A stretch of DNA of 8,752 bases from an uncultured Veillonella sp. (lineage in GTDB: Bacteria > Bacillota > Negativicutes > Veillonellales > Veillonellaceae), in assembly GCA_959608595.1 (NCBI GenBank), contig CAUHTB010000018.1, positions 1-8,752 on the forward strand, read 5' to 3'. Positions within the stretch are counted from its first letter, which is position 1. Each line of letters starts with the position of its first letter. The notes beneath the pieces were generated by a model. It worked only from the letters and a program-made list of their open reading frames with translations, had not been told where the DNA came from and did no database searches. The position numbers and the translations under genes were made by a program. Shown in pieces: positions 6,425-8,752 of this stretch.

Positions 6425-7563
6425 TAGTGACCTCCTCCATTATTATGTTTCTTTTCATCCCATAAGCCTTGTTCTTTTAAGCGTTTTTCTTCTTTCATAT
6501 CAAGAATTTTATTACGCGTAAGAGTTGCAGCACCATGAACGATAACTGCTGCAGTAGCACCAACAGCAGCTACTGTACCGATTGTATCAGCAGTTGTGAT
6601 AGTATTAGCCAATGGAATATCTGGTAAACGTTTATAGAATACATCATTATCCCAGAAGCCCTTTTCAGAGCAACCAATACAGCCGTGACCGGATTGAATT
6701 GGGTAGGATAAACCATTCCACCAACGCAAGTTACCACAAGAATTATATGTTTGAGGTCCACGACAACCTACCTTGTACAAGCACCAACCAGATTTGGATG
6801 CATCATCGTCAAATTTTTCAACGAATAGACCAGAGTCAAAGAAGGCACGACGATAGCATGTATCGTGAATACGATTGCCATAAAATTGTTTAGGACGACC
6901 TTGAGAATCAAGAGGTGGGATTTGGCCAAATAATGCATAATGCATAATTACACCAGTCATAACCTCTGGAATTGGAGGACATCCAGGAACTTTGATAATA
7001 GGCTTCCCAGATACAACAGAAGATACAGATACTGTATTTGTTGGATTTGGTTTAGCCGCTTGAATACCACCCCAAGATGCGCAAGAACCATATTCAATGA
7101 TTGCTGCTGCACCTTTAGCCGCTTCTATTAAGGACTCTTTAAATGTGCGTCCACCTACTGTACAGTAAACACCATCTTCATCAAGTGGTACGCCACCTTC
7201 AACAGCCAAAATATATTTACCTGCTTTTTCTTTAATGATTTTCTCTAAATGTTCTTCTAATGGTGCACCAGATGCAGCCGACAAAGTATCATCATATTCA
7301 AGGGAAATCATGTTCAAAATTACATCAGATGTAAATGGAGAAGATGAACGAATGAATGATTCACTACAACCAGTACATTCATGACCATGTAACCAAATTA
7401 CTGTAGGTAATTCAGTTGTTTCAGCTGCCTTAACAACGGTATCTAACATCGTTGGTGGCAAACCGAGAATAGCGGTGAGTGCTACACAGGATTTCATAAA
7501 TGTGCGTCGACTCAAACGTCGCTCTTGGAAGAGTGTCCATAAACTGTTTATACGATTCTTCAC
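6424..7563 (-). CDS. hyaA: Group 1 NiFe hydrogenase small (FeS electron transfer) subunit, Tat-exported
   Basis: 379 aa from a GTG start. Twin-arginine motif SRRTFMK at 18-24, then a hydrophobic stretch (CVALTAILGL) and cleavage near VKAAE. Proximal 4Fe4S ligands: Cys63 and Cys66 (HECTGCSES), Cys161 (EYGSCASWGG), Cys195 (VPGCPP). Distal cluster: His233, Cys236, Cys261, Cys267. Medial 3Fe4S: Cys276, Cys295, Cys298 (HGCIGCSEKGFWD). The two extra cysteines that mark oxygen-tolerant enzymes are both glycine here (CTGC and CASWGG), so a standard oxygen-sensitive enzyme is predicted. A membrane anchor helix lies at about 320-347, followed by a charged tail ending NNGGGH. The frame opens further upstream (TTG at 7596), but that stretch contains the AAGGAGG site, so GTG at 7563 is the start. 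Confidence 0.96.
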   Translation of the reverse strand: MKNRINSLWTLFQERRLSRRTFMKSCVALTAILGLPPTMLDTVVKAAETTELPTVIWLHGHECTGCSESFIRSSSPFTSDVILNMISLEYDDTLSAASGAPLEEHLEKIIKEKAGKYILAVEGGVPLDEDGVYCTVGGRTFKESLIEAAKGAAAIIEYGSCASWGGIQAAKPNPTNTVSVSSVVSGKPIIKVPGCPPIPEVMTGVIMHYALFGQIPPLDSQGRPKQFYGNRIHDTCYRRAFFDSGLFVEKFDDDASKSGWCLYKVGCRGPQTYNSCGNLRWWNGLSYPIQSGHGCIGCSEKGFWDNDVFYKRLPDIPLANTITTADTIGTVAAVGATAAVIVHGAATLTRNKILDMKEEKRLKEQGLWDEKKHNNGGGH

Positions 7564-7579
7564 GGAATATAGCCTCCTT
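7561..7579 (-). promoter_or_regulatory. Ribosome binding site that fixes the hyaA GTG start
   Basis: AAGGAGG (complement of 7573-7579) lies 9 nt before GTG at 7563-7561. This is the strongest ribosome binding site in the region and decides in favour of the GTG. The longer reading from TTG at 7596 would put the site inside the coding sequence and would add residues not typical of Tat signals. Confidence 0.85.
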
Positions 7580-7624
7580 ACAACAACTTTGCGCAATATA
7601 TCAATATTACTTAATGAACTACAA

Positions 7625-7700
7625 CTATTATGATAATAATCATACTATGATAATTAATTTTAACATTCAATATATCATAGCTATTATGATAACAATCATA
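7625..7700. promoter_or_regulatory. Operator array of TATGAT/ATCATA half-sites upstream of the hydrogenase genes
   Basis: Six hexamers alternate in orientation: TATGAT at 7629, ATCATA at 7639, TATGAT at 7646, ATCATA at 7674, TATGAT at 7685 and ATCATA at 7695. The two outer pairs form the palindromes TATGATAATAATCATA (7629-7644) and TATGATAACAATCATA (7685-7700). Each is preceded by CTAT, giving a 20-base direct repeat with one difference, 56 bp apart. Aligned by eye to the E. coli Fur consensus, the first copy matches at 14 of 19 positions and the second at 13. A Fur-family repressor is therefore the leading candidate; NikR is less likely because its half-sites lie much further apart. The region sits between a candidate promoter (7714-7719) and the hyaA start. 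Confidence 0.6.
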
Positions 7701-7713
7701 TTCTTACAACTTT

Positions 7714-7722
7714 ATTATATCA
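7714..7722 (-). promoter_or_regulatory. Extended -10 promoter candidate for the hydrogenase cluster
   Basis: The minus strand reads TGATATAAT, a perfect extended -10 (TGnTATAAT). Transcription would start near 7707, giving a leader of about 145 nt that begins just before the operator array. No good -35 is present, which extended -10 promoters tolerate. A second candidate is TTGAAT (7665-7670), a 17-bp spacer, then TAGTAT (7642-7647), which would lie within the operator array itself. Confidence 0.5.
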
Positions 7723-7754
7723 CTTAATAAATGTTAAAACTACAAATTTTAAAC

Positions 7755-7796
7755 AAAAAAACTGTATACAAGAAAATTTATTTAACTTGTATACAG
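7755..7796 (-). terminator. Strong intrinsic terminator after the thioredoxin gene
   Basis: A perfect 11-bp stem, CTGTATACAAG (7762-7772) with CTTGTATACAG (7786-7796), surrounds a 13-nt loop. On the minus strand it is followed by seven T residues. It lies 44 bp after the thioredoxin stop and isolates the hydrogenase promoter from upstream transcription. Confidence 0.9.
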
Positions 7797-7840
7797 CCTT
7801 GTATTATATGATATTGTAAAAAATTTCAATTATCACTAAA

Positions 7841-8170
7841 TTAGATAACTTCCTTGATTAGAGACTCAAGCACATCAGCTTTCTTGTAACCTACAAGGGA
7901 ATCAAGCATTTTGCCATCGCGATAGAATACCATGGATGGAATACCATCGATGTCTTCTTTCAACAAAACGCCACGAAGATTTTTATCTTCTGCATCAACA
8001 CTAAAGAAGGTTACTTGTCCTTTCAAACGTTCTGCTACAGCTTCTACCTCTGGACGCATAACAGTGCAAGGTTCGCACCAGGCAGCCCAGAAATCAACAA
8101 TAGCTAAACCTTTAGAGCCAAGTACTTTTTCATCAAATTCTTGTACACTAGTAATCGCTGTAATTGCCAT
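7841..8170 (-). CDS. trxA: Thioredoxin with WCEPC active site
   Basis: 109 aa, the usual length of a single-domain cytoplasmic thioredoxin, without signal peptide. VDFWAAWCEPC places the redox pair at Cys32 and Cys35. The buried Asp (VDFW), the cis-proline Pro78 (GIPSM) and the FYRDG turn are all in place, so the fold and disulfide reductase chemistry look intact. The residue between the cysteines is Glu-Pro instead of Gly-Pro, which can shift redox potential and partner choice. The ATG has AGGAG 6 nt upstream. The gene follows rnpB by about 60 bp and is closed by its own terminator. No thioredoxin reductase lies beside it. It is a stand-alone redox protein; whether it serves the neighbouring hydrogenase is unknown. 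Confidence 0.93.
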   Translation of the reverse strand: MAITAITSVQEFDEKVLGSKGLAIVDFWAAWCEPCTVMRPEVEAVAERLKGQVTFFSVDAEDKNLRGVLLKEDIDGIPSMVFYRDGKMLDSLVGYKKADVLESLIKEVI

Positions 8171-8211
8171 GAAGTTCTCCTAACAAAGATCTACAATCTT
8201 ATATACTATAA

Positions 8212-8239
8212 ATTATATCTTAAATATGGAAGCAAGCAA
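8212..8239 (-). promoter_or_regulatory. Possible trxA promoter overlapping the rnpB 3' end
   Basis: Minus strand TTGCTT (8239-8234), a 16-bp spacer, then TATAAT (8217-8212). The -10 is perfect, the -35 is poor (TTG only). The -35 falls in the terminal P1 helix of RNase P RNA. A 5' leader of about 35 nt would follow. Confidence 0.4.
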
Positions 8240-8581
8240 TCAATAAGCCGAGTTCTGTTCCGCTTGCGCGGTGACGATTATCTTTCTAGGCGTACAGTCG
8301 CCTGCACGCTCGAGCGACACAACCCGGAAGGTAGGCGGGACCACCCTTAACCCTTCCCTATTCGGTCTTGCTCCGGATGGGGTTTACCGAGCCAGCCTGT
8401 TACCAGACTGCTGGTGAGCTCTTACCTCACCTTTCCACCCTTACCACTGACGTGGCGGTTTCCTTTTCTATGGCACTTTCCCTAAGGTTACCCTCGCCAG
8501 ACGTTATCTGGCATCCTGCCCTATGGAGCTCGGACTTTCCTCGAGTCTTATAGACTCGCAACCGTCTTTCATACTTGCTTC
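8229..8581 (-). ncRNA. rnpB: RNase P RNA, bacterial A-type
   Basis: About 353 nt. This is the catalytic RNA that removes 5' leaders from pre-tRNAs. Universal landmarks read on the minus strand: GAGGAAAGTCCGAGCTC (8542-8526, P4 5' strand and CR-I), GGTAAACCCC (8388-8379, the L15 loop that pairs with tRNA CCA), and ACAGAACTCGGCTTAT (8258-8243, CR-V and the P4 3' strand). P4 contains a compensated change relative to E. coli: CCGAG pairs with CTCGG where E. coli has CCGGG and CCCGG. The ends are set by the P1 helix: GAAGCAAG at the 5' end (8581) pairs perfectly with CTTGCTTC at the 3' end (8229). P3 appears as a very short hairpin (GAGTCTATAAGACTC). No clear terminator follows, so the 3' end may be made by processing. 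Exact ends are within a few bases. Confidence 0.96.
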
Positions 8582-8591
8582 AATTCAGTTT

Positions 8592-8597
8592 ATCATA
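8592..8597 (-). promoter_or_regulatory. Possible -10 box for rnpB
   Basis: TATGAT on the minus strand, ending 10 nt before the predicted 5' end of RNase P RNA. The hexamer 17 bp upstream is TTTTCT, a poor -35. The gap to the NIF3-family stop codon is only about 46 bp, so this is the obvious place for a promoter. The same hexamer is the half-site of the hydrogenase operator, but here it stands alone. Confidence 0.35.
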
Positions 8598-8627
8598 GCT
8601 AACAATTTGTTGCAAGAAAATGCATCA

Positions 8628-8752
8628 TTACACAAAGAAGAAATCATTTTGTTCTGTGAAAGCTTTCACAGGAACAGTAAGCCCTGCAGAGATTAAATAG
8701 TCACGTAAACCATGTGCCACTATAGACTCAGTTCCAAAATGCCCCGCATCAA
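8628..8752 (-). CDS. NIF3-family dinuclear metal protein, C-terminal fragment (runs off right edge)
   Basis: The last 40 codons and the TAA stop are present; the start lies beyond the right edge. The fragment begins DAGHFGTE, the conserved metal-binding C-terminal motif of the NIF3/YbgI/YqfO family (usually DAGHxxTE). It continues through LRDYLISAGLTVPVKAF and ends NDFFFV, both typical of the C-terminal end. These proteins form hexamers with a two-metal site; the cellular role is unclear, and many databases label them GTP cyclohydrolase 1 type 2. The stop is about 46 bp before rnpB, with no terminator visible between. Confidence 0.82.
   Translation of the reverse strand, partial: DAGHFGTESIVAHGLRDYLISAGLTVPVKAFTEQNDFFFV

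Noticed and set aside
7564..7596. An upstream TTG start for the hydrogenase small subunit
   Set aside because: The AAGGAGG site would fall inside the coding sequence; GTG at 7563 lies at ideal distance from it.
7629..7700. NikR operator as the explanation of the TATGAT array
   Set aside because: The published NikR site has GTATGA and TCATAC separated by 16 bases; here the paired hexamers are 1-5 bases apart, apart from one pair separated by 22. The Fur-type reading fits better, although NikR is not fully excluded.
8171..8228. AAGAT/ATCTT hairpin as an rnpB terminator
   Set aside because: A 5-bp AT-rich stem without a T-tract is too weak to call.

Overview
The window looks like an AT-rich chromosome segment from an anaerobic member of the Negativicutes. 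Veillonella or a close relative is my best guess. It rests on the AT-rich base composition, strong AGGAGG-type ribosome binding sites, an anaerobic-type periplasmic NiFe hydrogenase, and secreted cell-wall genes beside housekeeping genes. This is inference from general resemblance; no species marker was compared. Every gene I can support lies on the minus strand, so the biological reading order runs from high to low coordinates.

Right end (about 8752-7755, in transcription order): the last 40 codons of a NIF3-family gene, then the RNase P RNA gene rnpB (about 353 nt, bacterial A-type core), then a small thioredoxin with the unusual active site WCEPC. The thioredoxin ends at a strong intrinsic terminator.

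Centre (7754-2675): a five-gene hydrogenase cluster in the order small subunit, large subunit, b-type cytochrome, maturation protease, HupH-type accessory protein. The first four genes are overlapping or nearly touching. The small subunit carries a Tat signal and all the FeS ligands of a standard (not oxygen-tolerant) group 1 enzyme. The large subunit has both CxxC nickel motifs and a protease-removable tail. The cytochrome would pass electrons to the quinone pool. The protease removes the large-subunit tail, and the last protein probably assists small-subunit maturation. The cluster therefore encodes an exported H2-uptake enzyme and part of its maturation machinery; no hyp genes are in the window. 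In front of it lies a promoter region with six TATGAT/ATCATA half-sites that form Fur-box-like palindromes. Inside the protease gene there is a perfect 12-bp GC-containing stem-loop.

Left part (2674-1): a non-coding AT-rich stretch of nearly 500 bp, then a polyprenyl-phosphate type GT2 glycosyltransferase with two membrane helices, then a secreted peptidoglycan hydrolase (PG_binding_1 plus NlpC/P60) ending in a clear terminator. Last come the first 20 codons of alaS, running off the left edge.

Most of the content is recognisable. The items most worth a second look are the hydrogenase operator array, the stem-loop in the protease gene, the WCEPC thioredoxin and the short HupH-like protein. 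I saw no CRISPR array, IS element, phage gene or tRNA, and no clear candidate for a wholly new system.
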